NCBI GenBank assembly: GCA_030604405.1 | Contig: JAUVVY010000015.1 | Span: forward strand, 34,506 to 98,505 | Length of the DNA stretch: 64,000 nucleotides | Direction of reading: 5' to 3' | Origin: a bacterium | Lineage (GTDB): Bacteria; Armatimonadota; Zipacnadia; Zipacnadales; UBA11051 | Part shown: positions 9,695 through 18,549 of the stretch, piece after piece | Position numbering within the stretch: position 1 is the first letter of the stretch | Layout of the letters: each line of letters begins with the position of its first letter | The notes under the pieces: model-generated | What the model was told of the DNA's origin: nothing | Seen by the model: the letters and a program-made list of their open reading frames with translations, nothing else | The model's database searches: none | Position numbers and translations under genes: made by a program

Positions 9695-10531
9695 ATGCGC
9701 AGAATCTTCGGAAAAGTGCCAACATTTGCAATTTTCATCGTCGCCGCAGTGCTCGTCGGCGGCATCGTCGCGCTCATGCACTTCAAGTTTATCAAGCCGC
9801 AGAAAGAGGAACTCACGAGGATAGAGCAGGAACTCGCCGCCGAAGAGGCGGTAGCCGCTGAGCGCGCGCAGGCCGAGCAGAGACTTGCAGAGGTTCAAGC
9901 ACAGTGGCTTGAGGCGCAAGACCGTCTCGCGCAACTGCGGAAAAAGAGAAGCTTCTGGATCTCAACCTACCAGCCGATCGCGGCCATGATCGCTCTATGG
10001 TACGAGTACCGCGATGACCTGCCACGCGTCACCAAGGAGTGGCTTGATTCAACAGGCGTCACGCTTAACAGCAACGTCACCTTCCCAACGCCCGACATGG
10101 CCCCACCGCAGGTTCCCGGCGGCGGCTTTATTACTCTGCCCGGGCCGATCAGCCTGTCAATCAGCGGAACACTGGCGCAGATTGAAAGTTTCTACTCATC
10201 ACTGGGCAACTATAAGAGAGTTGCTCGCATATCAGGCCTGCAACTTTCAGGCGAGGGCGATACCCTCAACGCCACCGTGCCGGTGAGTCTATACCTGCTG
10301 ATAGAGACACCTGCGCCTGCGCCGGCGCCCGCTGCGGCCCCGGCAGCGGCAGGAGGGCTGCCAGGTGCACCCGGTGGTATGCCTGGTGAGATCGGACCCG
10401 GCGGACCCGGTGGTATGCCCGGCGGACCCGGTGGTATGCCGCCTGATGCGGGCGATATACCACCTGATGCGGGCGACATACCGCCTGATGTAGGCGGACC
10501 CGGTGGTGTGCCACCGGAGGCTGCACCGTAG
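9695..10531 (+). CDS. pilO: Type IV pilus assembly protein PilO
   Basis: Inner-membrane partner of PilN. One transmembrane helix (residues about 9-29) is followed by a long coiled coil (about 35-90, Glu/Ala/Gln-rich) and a periplasmic domain in which LPGPISLSISGTLAQIESFY (about 148-167) is the usual PilO core motif. The last 75 residues are an unusual Pro/Ala then Gly/Pro/Met-rich tail encoded by short tandem DNA repeats (including units of about 21 bp at 10441-10500). GGGAG precedes the ATG. The order pilM-pilN-pilO is the conserved one. Confidence 0.88.
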   Translation: MRRIFGKVPTFAIFIVAAVLVGGIVALMHFKFIKPQKEELTRIEQELAAEEAVAAERAQAEQRLAEVQAQWLEAQDRLAQLRKKRSFWISTYQPIAAMIALWYEYRDDLPRVTKEWLDSTGVTLNSNVTFPTPDMAPPQVPGGGFITLPGPISLSISGTLAQIESFYSSLGNYKRVARISGLQLSGEGDTLNATVPVSLYLLIETPAPAPAPAAAPAAAGGLPGAPGGMPGEIGPGGPGGMPGGPGGMPPDAGDIPPDAGDIPPDVGGPGGVPPEAAP

Positions 10532-10645
10532 GATCAACAGTAACCGGACCAACTCAGCCCGCCGCGATGTCCGGCTCGCACTAAAGCCTGTCGGCGGCAG
10601 AGACAGGCCAGATCAACCGGAGAATTAGCAGCGTAGGAGCCTTAT

Positions 10646-11470
10646 GTGACTAGCCCACGCAATGCGAAAATTATGATCGCAAGCGCACTCTGCATAATGG
10701 TGCTTGCCGGGGTAGTATTCCTGCTGTTTGTCGTGCCTACCATGCGTGGCGGCGCCACTCCGTCAATGGCCCAGGAGGAAATGCCGCCGCCGCCCCCGCC
10801 CGGTCCGGGCAGGGACCCAGCGATGGACCCAGGCATGGACCCGGGCATGGACCCAGGCATGGACCCGGGCATGGACCCAGCGATGGGCCCGGGCATGGGC
10901 CCGGGGATGGACCCAATGGGTGCGGGGATGGAAGCTGCGGTGGCAGCCGTCGCGGCCGTAGAAAAGCCGGATTTGCCCCCGATCGAACCTAGCAATCCCA
11001 ATCCGTTCGCGGCTGCCGCGGCGATAGGCACCGCCGAGGAACTTGCCCTTGAGGAAATGAAAGTAACCAACTACGGGACCAACTGGGCCCGCATTCCAAT
11101 AACTCAGCAGCTTGGCTTCCCAGCGCCCGAAGTGCCGCCGCGAGCGGCTCCTCCGCCTCCGCCGTCAGTCATTGGACCCGAAAAGCCGCTGCGGGTCACC
11201 AGCATCATGTGGACTAAGGATGGCCAGGCGCTCGCCGTGTACGAATACGGTGAGGGTGACGAAATGCAGAGCGGCGTCGTCCGGCCCGGAGATGTGGTGG
11301 AAACCTGGAAAGTTAGTGAAATTCGCCAGGATTACATAGTCGTAGAGGATCGTAGAAGCGGAGCGAAAACTGAAGTATATCTCAGCGAAAAGGCTCCCGA
11401 GCCGAAGAAGAAGGAGCCACCCGCTGGTAGGCCTGGCACACGCCAACGGCCCCGCCGACCTGGGCCTTAG
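10646..11470 (+). CDS. PilP/GspC-like inner-membrane protein with Met-Asp-Pro-Gly repeats
   Basis: The position after pilO and before the secretin, plus a single N-terminal transmembrane helix (residues about 9-33), suggest the PilP/GspC role: linking the inner-membrane platform to the secretin. The C-terminal part (about 180-255) has a small beta domain with SGVVRPGDVVETWKVSEI followed by YIVVED, typical of the HR domain of PilP/GspC. Residues about 50-95 are tandem MDPG units encoded by a 12-bp repeat (10815-10915). The C-terminus is basic and Pro-rich. The GTG at 10646 is used because the overlapping ATG at 10644 is followed directly by a stop; TAGGAGC lies upstream. The PilP call is by context and domain shape, not strong identity. 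Confidence 0.65.
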   Translation: MTSPRNAKIMIASALCIMVLAGVVFLLFVVPTMRGGATPSMAQEEMPPPPPPGPGRDPAMDPGMDPGMDPGMDPGMDPAMGPGMGPGMDPMGAGMEAAVAAVAAVEKPDLPPIEPSNPNPFAAAAAIGTAEELALEEMKVTNYGTNWARIPITQQLGFPAPEVPPRAAPPPPPSVIGPEKPLRVTSIMWTKDGQALAVYEYGEGDEMQSGVVRPGDVVETWKVSEIRQDYIVVEDRRSGAKTEVYLSEKAPEPKKKEPPAGRPGTRQRPRRPGP

Positions 11471-11555
11471 ACACTGCCTGCAACTCACTAGCGGCAGCCG
11501 GGCGATAGGATTGCAAAATTCGGAGGGAAAATTCGGTCACTAGGAGGCCGAGCTT

Positions 11556-12341
11556 ATGAATACCAAGTTTCAGTTTCACATCTGCGGCGGCATAATCTGC
11601 CTTATGGTGCTGTCCACCTTGCTTGTCGCAGGCACCGCCGGCGCGCAGGACGATGCCAAATTCTCTGTGCAGTTTGCGGACACTGCCTTGTCAAAGGTCC
11701 TCGAAGCGTTCAAGCGCTTCAATCCCAGCTTCGCCTACACCCTGCCTCCCGGCGCAGAGAACAAGCGTATCACCGCCGCGTTGGTTGACGTCAATGTGGA
11801 CGAAGCGCTCACTATTGTTCTCGGACAGGTCAACCTGCGGTTTGTCAAAGATAATAATATCTATTCAATCCGCGAAAAGCCGCAGCGGGCCACCGGCCGC
11901 GCGGACCGGCCAATGCCCCAATATGGGGCTCCGATCTTCGCGCTCAGGCCGGCATCGCCGACCGCCGAGGGCGCCGGCGCCGCGGCTACGACCACACCGG
12001 GTGAGGGCGTGGGAGCCGAAGAAGACGAGCGTGCGAACCTGCCGATCCGACTGCTCAAGATCAGGTACGCCGATCCCGCCATGATCTCTACCCTCTTCGG
12101 CGGCGAGGTCATCTATGGTGGTGAGGAGAGTATGACGGGTGGCGGCGGCGGAGGCGGCGGTCGCGGTGGTGGCGGCCGTGGTGGCGGCCGTGGTGGCGGC
12201 AGTTATGGCGGCGGTGGCGGTCGCGGTGGCGGAAGCTATGGCAGCAGCAATCGTGGTGGCTCCAGCCGCGGCAGCAGCAGCCGTGGCAGCAGCAGCCGCG
12301 GCAGCAGCGACAGAGGCGGTTCCAGCCGCAATCGCTACTAG
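11556..12341 (+). CDS. Exported STN-domain protein with Gly/Arg/Ser-rich tail
   Basis: Signal peptide (residues 1-31, ending AGTAGA) followed by one secretin/TonB short N-terminal (STN) domain (about 35-105: FSVQFADTALSKVLEAF, then NVDEALTIVLGQVNLRF and NNIYSIRE). No secretin barrel follows. Instead there is a Pro/Ala linker, a segment LPIRLLKIRYADPAMISTLF (about 166-185) that resembles the entry to a secretin N1 domain, and then about 75 residues of Gly-Gly-Arg, Gly-Gly-Ser-Tyr and Ser-Arg-Gly repeats. It sits between the PilP-like gene and pilQ, so it is probably a periplasmic partner of the secretin, or a pilQ duplicate that lost its barrel. GGAGG precedes the ATG. Confidence 0.75.
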   Translation: MNTKFQFHICGGIICLMVLSTLLVAGTAGAQDDAKFSVQFADTALSKVLEAFKRFNPSFAYTLPPGAENKRITAALVDVNVDEALTIVLGQVNLRFVKDNNIYSIREKPQRATGRADRPMPQYGAPIFALRPASPTAEGAGAAATTTPGEGVGAEEDERANLPIRLLKIRYADPAMISTLFGGEVIYGGEESMTGGGGGGGGRGGGGRGGGRGGGSYGGGGGRGGGSYGSSNRGGSSRGSSSRGSSSRGSSDRGGSSRNRY

Positions 12342-12395
12342 CCCGGGCTGCTTACCTACAGCGCCTGGCTCGGCCTGCCCTGCGTGTCCGCCGTA

Positions 12396-12480
12396 GCCTT
12401 GCTGAAAGCCCTGAGCTTGCCGAAGGGGCGCAGGCGGGAGCTTCCCGTTCGACAGGCTCACGGCCCTGACCAACGTCGAA
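12396..12480. repeat. Dispersed CTTGCCGAAGGG / GTTCGACAGGCTC repeat
   Basis: The gap between the STN gene and pilQ holds GCCCTGAGCTTGCCGAAGGG and, facing it, TTCGACAGGCTCACGGCCCT, members of the widespread CCTTCGACAAGCTCAGG palindromic repeat. Related copies occur near 58597, 60717, 63568 and 63650. It separates pilQ from the genes upstream but no terminator is evident. Confidence 0.65.
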
Positions 12481-12622
12481 GGGCAGCCCGAGGCCATTTT
12501 AGAAGCCTTATAATCATCTGAGCATCAGATGTTTGTCCTAACGCACACAGCACTTGAATACAGCAAATGACATGGGCCAAGAGATGCAGCCATTACGTGA
12601 CAGTGCCCCAGGGAGGGGAGTT

Positions 12623-14302
12623 ATGCGAAGCTCCAAGAGTTGGCAGCAGAAGATGATAGCAACCTGCGTTATCGCAATGCTGGCTATATCCGCCGTCTGT
12701 GGCCGAGTCGCGCCTGCTCAGTCAGAGGCCGACATCCCCAATGAGCAGCACCTCATAAATATTGATGTCAAAGACGGAGCCATAGATGCGGTGCTGCGCA
12801 TGCTGGCAAAGGCGGCCGGAGTTAATATCGTGATCGGCGAGAACGTGACCGGGCGCGTCGAGACGGTGGTACTTCGCGACGTGACCGTCGAGACCGCCCT
12901 GGAGATGATCACGATAGCGCAGGGGTACCATTGGTACCGTAAAGACAACGTCTATCTCGTCACCGCTGAGCCGTTCCCAGGCGCGCTTGAGAGCCAAGGC
13001 GCACTCACCTCTGGAATCGGCGGGCCAGGACCAGAGCGGGCTACTGGACGGGGGCCCGCCGTCGGCACACCTGAGTTGGCTCCTGCCGAGACGGCGCGTG
13101 CCCTCTCACCGCCGCCCGTAACGCCCCACGATCCGTCAACCATTGTAACTCCGGGCGCGCCCGGCGAGCCGAAGATAGTAATCAAGTATTTGCCGCTCAA
13201 ATTCAAAGATGCCGAGGAGTTGGCTTATGCCTTTGGCGGCACAGCCTTCGGCGGCAGTACGCCCGGCGAGAAGTTTCCAGCGTTCCGACTTTCGGATCGC
13301 AGACACCTCACCGGCGCGACTCCGAAGTCTTACGCCGGTCCGGACGTTTTTGGCGGCGACTCCTCATCTAGCTCGCGCTGGGGCCAGCAGCCGGGCCTCG
13401 GTACTGGCAGGTCCAGCCGCGGCGCTACTAGTGGTAGGGGCGACACCGGCGGTAGAGGCGGCGTCGAGGGCTTTCTCCCCGGCGACATGGAACCGCCTGT
13501 CGCATACATGCCCGAAAACGCCTTGATTGTCCAGGGCACTCAGGCCGAGATTGATAAGTTCACTGAAATCGTTGAAATGCTCGACGTACGCGCCAAGCAA
13601 GTCGAAATCAGGACCAAGTTCGTGGATGTTCTGACTACGGAGGCGAACGCATTCGGCATTGATTGGACCGTTGCCAACGGCGCGCTGGAGTTCTGGAATC
13701 TCGGCTTTGCCCCCGGCGAAGCCATCAACAATGTTGTCAGGTATGCCAGGGGCCGCTTCCAGGCAACCTTGGCCGCTCTGCAGAGCGAGGGCCGGGCGAC
13801 TGTGATCAATGCACCCCACGTCATATGTCCCAACAACCAGTTCGCTATGATCAGCTTCTACACCACGATCCCCTACTACACCTCGACTACCGAGTACAAC
13901 CAGTTCGGCCAACGTATCGCCACCGAGATCGAATGGGAAGAAGCCGAGATCGAAAACACGCTCGAGGTTATGCCCCGCATTAACGCCGATGATACCATAA
14001 CCATCGTGCTCTTTCCGCTACTCGAGGACCAGATCGGCGAAGTCATCGGGCCTAATGGTGAAAGCATGCCCATTATCGTCTCGCAGACAGTTGAGACGAC
14101 GGTTACCGTCGCTGACGGTGACACCATCGTCTTGGGCGGACTGATACGGAAGGATGAGAGCTACACGTATCAGAACACCCCACTCTTGAGTAAGTTGCCG
14201 ATCATTGGAAAACTATTCCGCTCCAAGCGCGCCCGCAGTTCTAACTCCGAACTGCTCATCTTCGTCACGCCCAGGATCATCCGCGACGTGCCGCCGCAAT
14301 AA
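12623..14302 (+). CDS. pilQ: Type IV pilus secretin PilQ
   Basis: Outer-membrane secretin, the pore for the pilus fibre. The ATG at 12623 is preceded by GGGAGGGGAG and opens with a signal peptide (residues 1-33); in-frame starts from 12554 lack a good ribosome site. Domains: STN (about 40-115), a linker, an N1/secretin_N domain (about 190-330, interrupted by a Gly/Ser/Arg-rich loop), then the secretin barrel with VEIRTKFVDVLTTEANAFGI, the gate region VADGDTIVLGGLIRKDES and the signature PLLSKLPIIGKLFRSKRA, ending LLIFVTPRIIRD. Length 559 is normal. It is the last gene of the operon, closed by the hairpin at 14331. Confidence 0.93.
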   Translation: MRSSKSWQQKMIATCVIAMLAISAVCGRVAPAQSEADIPNEQHLINIDVKDGAIDAVLRMLAKAAGVNIVIGENVTGRVETVVLRDVTVETALEMITIAQGYHWYRKDNVYLVTAEPFPGALESQGALTSGIGGPGPERATGRGPAVGTPELAPAETARALSPPPVTPHDPSTIVTPGAPGEPKIVIKYLPLKFKDAEELAYAFGGTAFGGSTPGEKFPAFRLSDRRHLTGATPKSYAGPDVFGGDSSSSSRWGQQPGLGTGRSSRGATSGRGDTGGRGGVEGFLPGDMEPPVAYMPENALIVQGTQAEIDKFTEIVEMLDVRAKQVEIRTKFVDVLTTEANAFGIDWTVANGALEFWNLGFAPGEAINNVVRYARGRFQATLAALQSEGRATVINAPHVICPNNQFAMISFYTTIPYYTSTTEYNQFGQRIATEIEWEEAEIENTLEVMPRINADDTITIVLFPLLEDQIGEVIGPNGESMPIIVSQTVETTVTVADGDTIVLGGLIRKDESYTYQNTPLLSKLPIIGKLFRSKRARSSNSELLIFVTPRIIRDVPPQ

Positions 14303-14330
14303 CGCAGTGCGGTCTGTCGCACTCAGATTA

Positions 14331-14359
14331 CAAACGGCACTCCTCAGCGGTGCCGTTTG
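14331..14359 (+). terminator. Terminator after pilQ
   Basis: A perfect 10-bp stem CAAACGGCAC / GTGCCGTTTG with a 9-base loop, 29 bases after the pilQ stop; only a short T-rich stretch (TTAGT) follows, so termination may be partial and aroB could be read through. Confidence 0.65.
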
Positions 14360-14399
14360 TTAGTATCTGCAACCTTGTCTGCCGGAAGGCGCGAGTGCT

Positions 14400-15500
14400 G
14401 TGAACTCTTTTGCGAAGGTCCACGTTCCGCTGGGCGCTGCCAGTTACGACATAACCATCGGCGCATCCGTCCACGAGCACTTGGGCCGCCTCTACCCGCC
14501 CCGCACCGGCCAGCGCGCGTGTCTCATTGCACCTGAGAACCTGGTGGACCTCTACGCCGACCGCCTGCTGCAAAGCCTCCGTGCCGGCGGCTGGCAGGTT
14601 GAACTGCTCCCGGTGGCTGACGGCGAGGCGGCCAAAAATCTCCAGACCGCCGAGCAGTTGTGCCGCCGTCTCGCTCAGATGGCGTTCGACCGGGGATCGG
14701 TTCTCTTCGCCCTCGGCGGCGGCGTTGTTGGCGACCTGGTCGGCTTTGCAGCCGCCATCTACCTCCGCGGCATCGCCTTCGTGCAACTGCCCACCACACT
14801 CCTGGCCCAGGTTGACGCCAGTGTCGGTGGCAAGGTCGCCGTGGACCTACCCGAAGGCAAGAACCTGATCGGCGCCTTTCACCAGCCTGACGCCGTATTC
14901 ATAGACACCGTACCTCTCAACACGCTGCCGGACCGACAGTTTCGCTCGGGGATGGCCGAGGCCATCAAACATGCCGTCATTGCCGACGCGGAGTTGTTCT
15001 CCTACATCGAGGCCAACCTTGACCGCATATATGCGCGCGAGCCGACAACACTAGAACATCTTCTCGCCCGCAATTGTCAAATAAAGGTGGACATTATCGC
15101 CCAGGACCCGTATGACACCGGGCTTCGCAGCCTACTCAACCTCGGCCACACCGTCGGCCATGCGCTGGAGGCCGCTGCCGCGGATTGGGCCATTCATCAC
15201 GGCGAAGCCGTCGCCATCGGCATGTTGGCAGAAGCGCGGCTGGCCGTGCAGCTCGGGATGTGCGAGCAGTCCGACCTCGACAGGCTGCAGAATCTGCTGG
15301 CCAAAGCCGGCTTGCAGTCCGAGATCCGAGCAGTTGACATTGACAAGGCCACTGCCGCTTTACGCCGTGACAAGAAGATCGCCGACCAGGCACTGCGCCT
15401 GCCGTTGATGACCGCTATCGGCAGCGCAGAGGTTTTCGAAGACATAACGCTGGACCAACTCGATGCCGCCTTGCGTGACGCGCTACAGAATCACAAATAG
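14400..15500 (+). CDS. aroB: 3-dehydroquinate synthase
   Basis: Second step of the shikimate pathway: DAHP to 3-dehydroquinate, using NAD and zinc. Visible motifs: GGGVVGDLVGFAAAIYLRGI (NAD/phosphate binding), PTTLLAQVDASVGGK, and the zinc-ligand stretches RSGMAEAIKHAV, NLGHTVGHALEA and HHGEAVAIGM. Length 366 is normal. The GTG at 14400 has GGAAGG upstream. In many proteobacteria pilMNOPQ is followed by aroK-aroB; here aroB follows pilQ without aroK. Confidence 0.95.
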   Translation: MNSFAKVHVPLGAASYDITIGASVHEHLGRLYPPRTGQRACLIAPENLVDLYADRLLQSLRAGGWQVELLPVADGEAAKNLQTAEQLCRRLAQMAFDRGSVLFALGGGVVGDLVGFAAAIYLRGIAFVQLPTTLLAQVDASVGGKVAVDLPEGKNLIGAFHQPDAVFIDTVPLNTLPDRQFRSGMAEAIKHAVIADAELFSYIEANLDRIYAREPTTLEHLLARNCQIKVDIIAQDPYDTGLRSLLNLGHTVGHALEAAAADWAIHHGEAVAIGMLAEARLAVQLGMCEQSDLDRLQNLLAKAGLQSEIRAVDIDKATAALRRDKKIADQALRLPLMTAIGSAEVFEDITLDQLDAALRDALQNHK

Positions 15501-15520
15501 CTTGTAATTGCTGATTGGGA

Positions 15521-16345
15521 ATGTCCAGGCAAAACGTGAATGCAAGAAAGGACGCAATTCATCCGTTGCTCTGGCTGGGCCTGGTGTTGTGGGCCAGCAT
15601 AAAGGGCATTGTTGCCATCATCTTCACCATCGCCATCTTCATCGGCATCGTGTCACTGCTGGTTCTGGCGGCTCTCGGCTACGGGCCCGAGGAAGTCGCG
15701 GTGCCCAATGTTGTCAACATGCCGCTGGAGAAGGCCACGCAGGTGATGAGTGAAGCCGGGGTTGAGCTTGAGGTCGCACGTGAGGTGCACAATGCCAAGA
15801 CGGCTGACGGCTGCGTGATGGAGACCAGACCGGCAGCCGGCAAGGTCACCAGGGAAGGTCGCACAATCTACGCCGTAGTAAGCCTCGGTCCCAAGGACGC
15901 TAAGGTGCCGAAGGTTGTCGGCCATAGCTCAAAAGCGGCCCAGCAGCGCATCCGCGAGGCGAAGCTGCGGGTCGGCAACGTTGTTTACAAGGCCGACAGC
16001 AACCCGCGTGACCACGTCATCGAGCAGGCACCGACTGCCGGCACTGTGGTCGGCCGCGACAATCCTGTCAACCTTGTGCTAAGCGGCGGGCCGGACTACG
16101 GTCGCGCACAGTTGAGTGACAAGCGGACGTTATTTTTTCGGACCATAAAGGTCACTGTGCCGCAGGGCCAGCCGCTGCAGAGGGTCGTCATCAAGGTCGC
16201 AGCCGGCGAGGCGGAGCTTGAGAAGACGTTTTACAATCGCGTTCACCGGCCCGGAGACGAGATCACAGCCGATTTCTATGCCCCTCAAGGGGCCACCTTA
16301 CAGGTCGTCATAGACAACCGGACGGCACTGAGCAAGAAGCTTTAG
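15521..16345 (+). CDS. Membrane-anchored PASTA-domain protein
   Basis: A short cytoplasmic N-terminus and a long hydrophobic region (residues about 20-53) precede two PASTA domains (about 58-123 and 125-190: VAVPNVVNMPLEKATQVM and AKVPKVVGHSSKAAQQRI) and a C-terminal beta domain of about 75 residues. PASTA domains usually bind peptidoglycan in PknB kinases and penicillin-binding proteins, but here neither a kinase nor a transpeptidase domain is attached. The start could be TTG 15515 or ATG 15521; neither has a convincing ribosome site. The stop TAG (16343-16345) is also the first three bases of the repeat element that follows. Confidence 0.8.
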   Translation: MSRQNVNARKDAIHPLLWLGLVLWASIKGIVAIIFTIAIFIGIVSLLVLAALGYGPEEVAVPNVVNMPLEKATQVMSEAGVELEVAREVHNAKTADGCVMETRPAAGKVTREGRTIYAVVSLGPKDAKVPKVVGHSSKAAQQRIREAKLRVGNVVYKADSNPRDHVIEQAPTAGTVVGRDNPVNLVLSGGPDYGRAQLSDKRTLFFRTIKVTVPQGQPLQRVVIKVAAGEAELEKTFYNRVHRPGDEITADFYAPQGATLQVVIDNRTALSKKL

Positions 16346-16517
16346 CCTGCATTATTCGTCAACGAAATGACATGTTGAGCAAAGTCAGCCGGTTAGCCGT
16401 GGGGCAACTCTCCACACTTACACCCGTGGGGCAGGCTTCCAGCCTGCCGCCTTTGTCACCAAAGCTTTCTGATGGCAGGCTGGAAGCCTGCCCCACGGTC
16501 ATGAATAATTCGGGCTA
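16343..16517. repeat. MITE-like element 1 (TA-bounded inverted-repeat family)
   Basis: The left end TAGCCTGCATTATTCGTCA and the right end (reverse complement TAGCCCGAATTATTCATGA) are inverted repeats bounded by TA. Inside, an outer stem CCGTGG (16424-16429) / CCACGG (16493-16498) encloses two hairpins, 16430-16448 and 16474-16492, each with an 8-bp GGCAGGCT/AGCCTGCC stem; the two hairpins are also complementary to each other. The left terminal TAG is the stop codon of the PASTA gene. Confidence 0.75.
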
Positions 16518-16722
16518 ACGATGTCTGGGTCGAATTATTGATCGGCTCGTAAGCCGGTCCACGATAGAAAAGGAAGGAAAAGAGTCGCTACGATGCCGGC
16601 TGGGAACCCCTTCAGGGATTATCTGCGAGCCATCCGCGACAAGCTTCAGGTCCAGGGAGCCGGAGAGCACGCGCACCGGGCCGGCCTGCCGGCGGCTAAC
16701 AGGTACGCAAGGGGGGAAGCCT
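16518..16722 (+). other. Leader of the TPR gene; no gene seen
   Basis: About 205 bases with an A/G-rich stretch (near 16565-16585) and a short hairpin CCGGC-CT-GCCGG (16681-16692). No convincing promoter, riboswitch or open frame is visible. Confidence 0.4.
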
Positions 16723-18186
16723 GTGACGAAGGGTAGCAATTATCTCCTAGGTATTGTCTTGAGCACCGTCCTGGTGCTCGGCGCCGCAGGGATGTCACTG
16801 GTTCACGGGGGCGAGGACACCCAGCCGCCGTGGCCTGCGGAGGCACAGCGCCTTCTCGAAGAGGCGAGACGTTTGAGGAAGGAGGGCTACGTCGAGGAGT
16901 CTGATCGAACCTATGAGAGGATCATCGAGCAGTGTTCAGCGGAGAGGGCTGATATTGCTTGTACCGTCTTGGTCGAGCAGGGGACTTGGTATGAGGGCCG
17001 TCGCAATTGGGGCCGGGCGCTCCACTTCTACCGGCAAGCAAGTGAGACCGCGGCGCAAGCTCACAATGAGGCTCTCGCACCCGCTGCAAAGTTCTGTGTT
17101 GCACGCTGCCTCGCATATCAAGGTAGGTCAGAGGCTGCCCACAAACTGCTTGACGGCTTGCTTGATTCTCACCCCGAGGAGGCTGCTCAGCTCCGACACA
17201 TCGAGAGCCTGGTAGAGGCAAAAGCGCTCAGCGACCAAGGAAAGCATCTGGAAGCCTTGAAACTTTTTGACGAGATAGGCGAGCAAGCCACGCGCGCAGA
17301 CCTGAGGGCACTTGCTCTATATCACAAAGCTCGAAGTTACTTTGCGTTGCAGAAGCCCGAAGAGGCGTACGGCGCTTATGAGGAGATGGTAGCGCGCTTC
17401 CCGAAGCAGGACATCACCCACTGGGCTTATCGCAGTCTCGGCGCAAAGTACTGGCGGGAGAAGGAATTGGAACGGGCGCTGGCCGTGTATGAGCAAGAAA
17501 AGGTCTCGGGAAACGGCCACGCGGCCCGGGCATCCTATAACATCGCACGGGTAAGTGCATCGCTGCAACGCACAGAAAGAGCCATGAAGGAATGTCAGAA
17601 TATCTTAACGAAGTTTCCGGGCAGCCAGGAGGCATTCTGGGCTGTGAATCTTCTAGCAGAGCTGTATATCAAGGACGGAGACGACGCAAAGGCGGTTGAA
17701 CTATGGCGCGAATGGTCACAGAAAGACCTGTTCCCAGGCAGACAAGAGATCACGCTACGACTGGCGATATACTATCGATTTCAGACGAAGGAGGCCGAGA
17801 AAGCACTTCCGTTGTATGAGCAAGTTGCCACAGAGATTGCCGAACAACGCACAGCGGCACCAACCCCTCTATCGGCTCACGTTCGCGGACTGGAACTGAC
17901 AGCTCGAATCGAAATTGCGCGGATCGCGAGGGAGCACGGGCGTGTGTCCGAAGCTCTTCAACAGCTTCAGGTATGCACTGAAGAGCTCTCGGGGCTTTCT
18001 GACACCTGGCAAGCAGTCTACGAGATGGCTGACTGCTTGCGCGAGACAGGCGATCTGGAACAAGCGCATGCGGTGTGCAGGGAATTTGTGGCAGACCAGG
18101 GTGCCAGGCTATCCCCGGATTTGAAACAGCGGCTTATGGAGTTGCTGCAGCAGATCAGCAAGCAACTGGAGGAGCTACCAAAATGA
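16723..18186 (+). CDS. Exported TPR-repeat protein
   Basis: The GTG start at 16723 follows GGGGGGAAG. An N-terminal hydrophobic segment (residues about 7-28) looks like a signal peptide or anchor. Nearly all the rest is helical tetratricopeptide repeat, e.g. ALFHKARSYFALQ-type helices near residue 190-215 and ALAVYEQEKVSGNGHAARASY near 245-270. TPRs are protein-binding scaffolds; no catalytic domain is present. Its stop overlaps the start of the next small gene (ATGA), so the two are translated together. The partner is unknown. Confidence 0.8.
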   Translation: MTKGSNYLLGIVLSTVLVLGAAGMSLVHGGEDTQPPWPAEAQRLLEEARRLRKEGYVEESDRTYERIIEQCSAERADIACTVLVEQGTWYEGRRNWGRALHFYRQASETAAQAHNEALAPAAKFCVARCLAYQGRSEAAHKLLDGLLDSHPEEAAQLRHIESLVEAKALSDQGKHLEALKLFDEIGEQATRADLRALALYHKARSYFALQKPEEAYGAYEEMVARFPKQDITHWAYRSLGAKYWREKELERALAVYEQEKVSGNGHAARASYNIARVSASLQRTERAMKECQNILTKFPGSQEAFWAVNLLAELYIKDGDDAKAVELWREWSQKDLFPGRQEITLRLAIYYRFQTKEAEKALPLYEQVATEIAEQRTAAPTPLSAHVRGLELTARIEIARIAREHGRVSEALQQLQVCTEELSGLSDTWQAVYEMADCLRETGDLEQAHAVCREFVADQGARLSPDLKQRLMELLQQISKQLEELPK

Positions 18187-18458
18187 ATCGTGCTCAGATT
18201 GCACGAGGGAACCTGATCGGCTACGGTCGCGTTGACGGGGGCATGCACGCCGGGCGCTGGCTATACAACGAGGACAAATCGAAGGGCTTCAGGATTGCCT
18301 CGATCAGCGGCAATACATTTACGCTGGAGGATGTGGAGGAGAATCTGGACGAGATCTTTACCGATGCTGACGGCGATGGCAGGCGGCTGTACTGGATTAG
18401 CGACATCGGACCCGGGGATACATACCGAATTCCAACCAGCACGTACTACTCCCGCTGA
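18183..18458 (+). CDS. Small hypothetical protein (91 aa) coupled to the TPR gene
   Basis: The ATG at 18183 overlaps the TPR stop (ATGA), a classic coupling arrangement, and the frame runs 91 codons to a TGA at 18456-18458. The product (MNRAQIARGNLIGYGRVDGG...) has no signal peptide; it is rich in Asp and Gly with a DADGDGRRLYWIS segment and likely beta strands (SGNTFTLEDVEENLDEIF). Not recognised. The overlap and the coding-like composition support it as a real gene. Confidence 0.6.
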   Translation: MNRAQIARGNLIGYGRVDGGMHAGRWLYNEDKSKGFRIASISGNTFTLEDVEENLDEIFTDADGDGRRLYWISDIGPGDTYRIPTSTYYSR

Positions 18459-18549
18459 GCCGGGCCAGGCTGTCGTCGCCGACACAATATTGTGGTCGAA
18501 AGATGCCATTATTGAGCTTGGGATAAGACCAGTGCGGCTTCGGGCCACT

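Noticed and set aside
16560..16735. Possible riboswitch (c-di-GMP-like CACGC and TACGCAAGG segments) before the TPR gene
   Set aside because: The conserved loop and pairing of c-di-GMP or other known riboswitches cannot be matched; only short GC stems are present.
18075..18182. Earlier start for the 91-residue protein
   Set aside because: The upstream codons overlap the TPR coding frame; the ATGA overlap at 18183 is the natural start.
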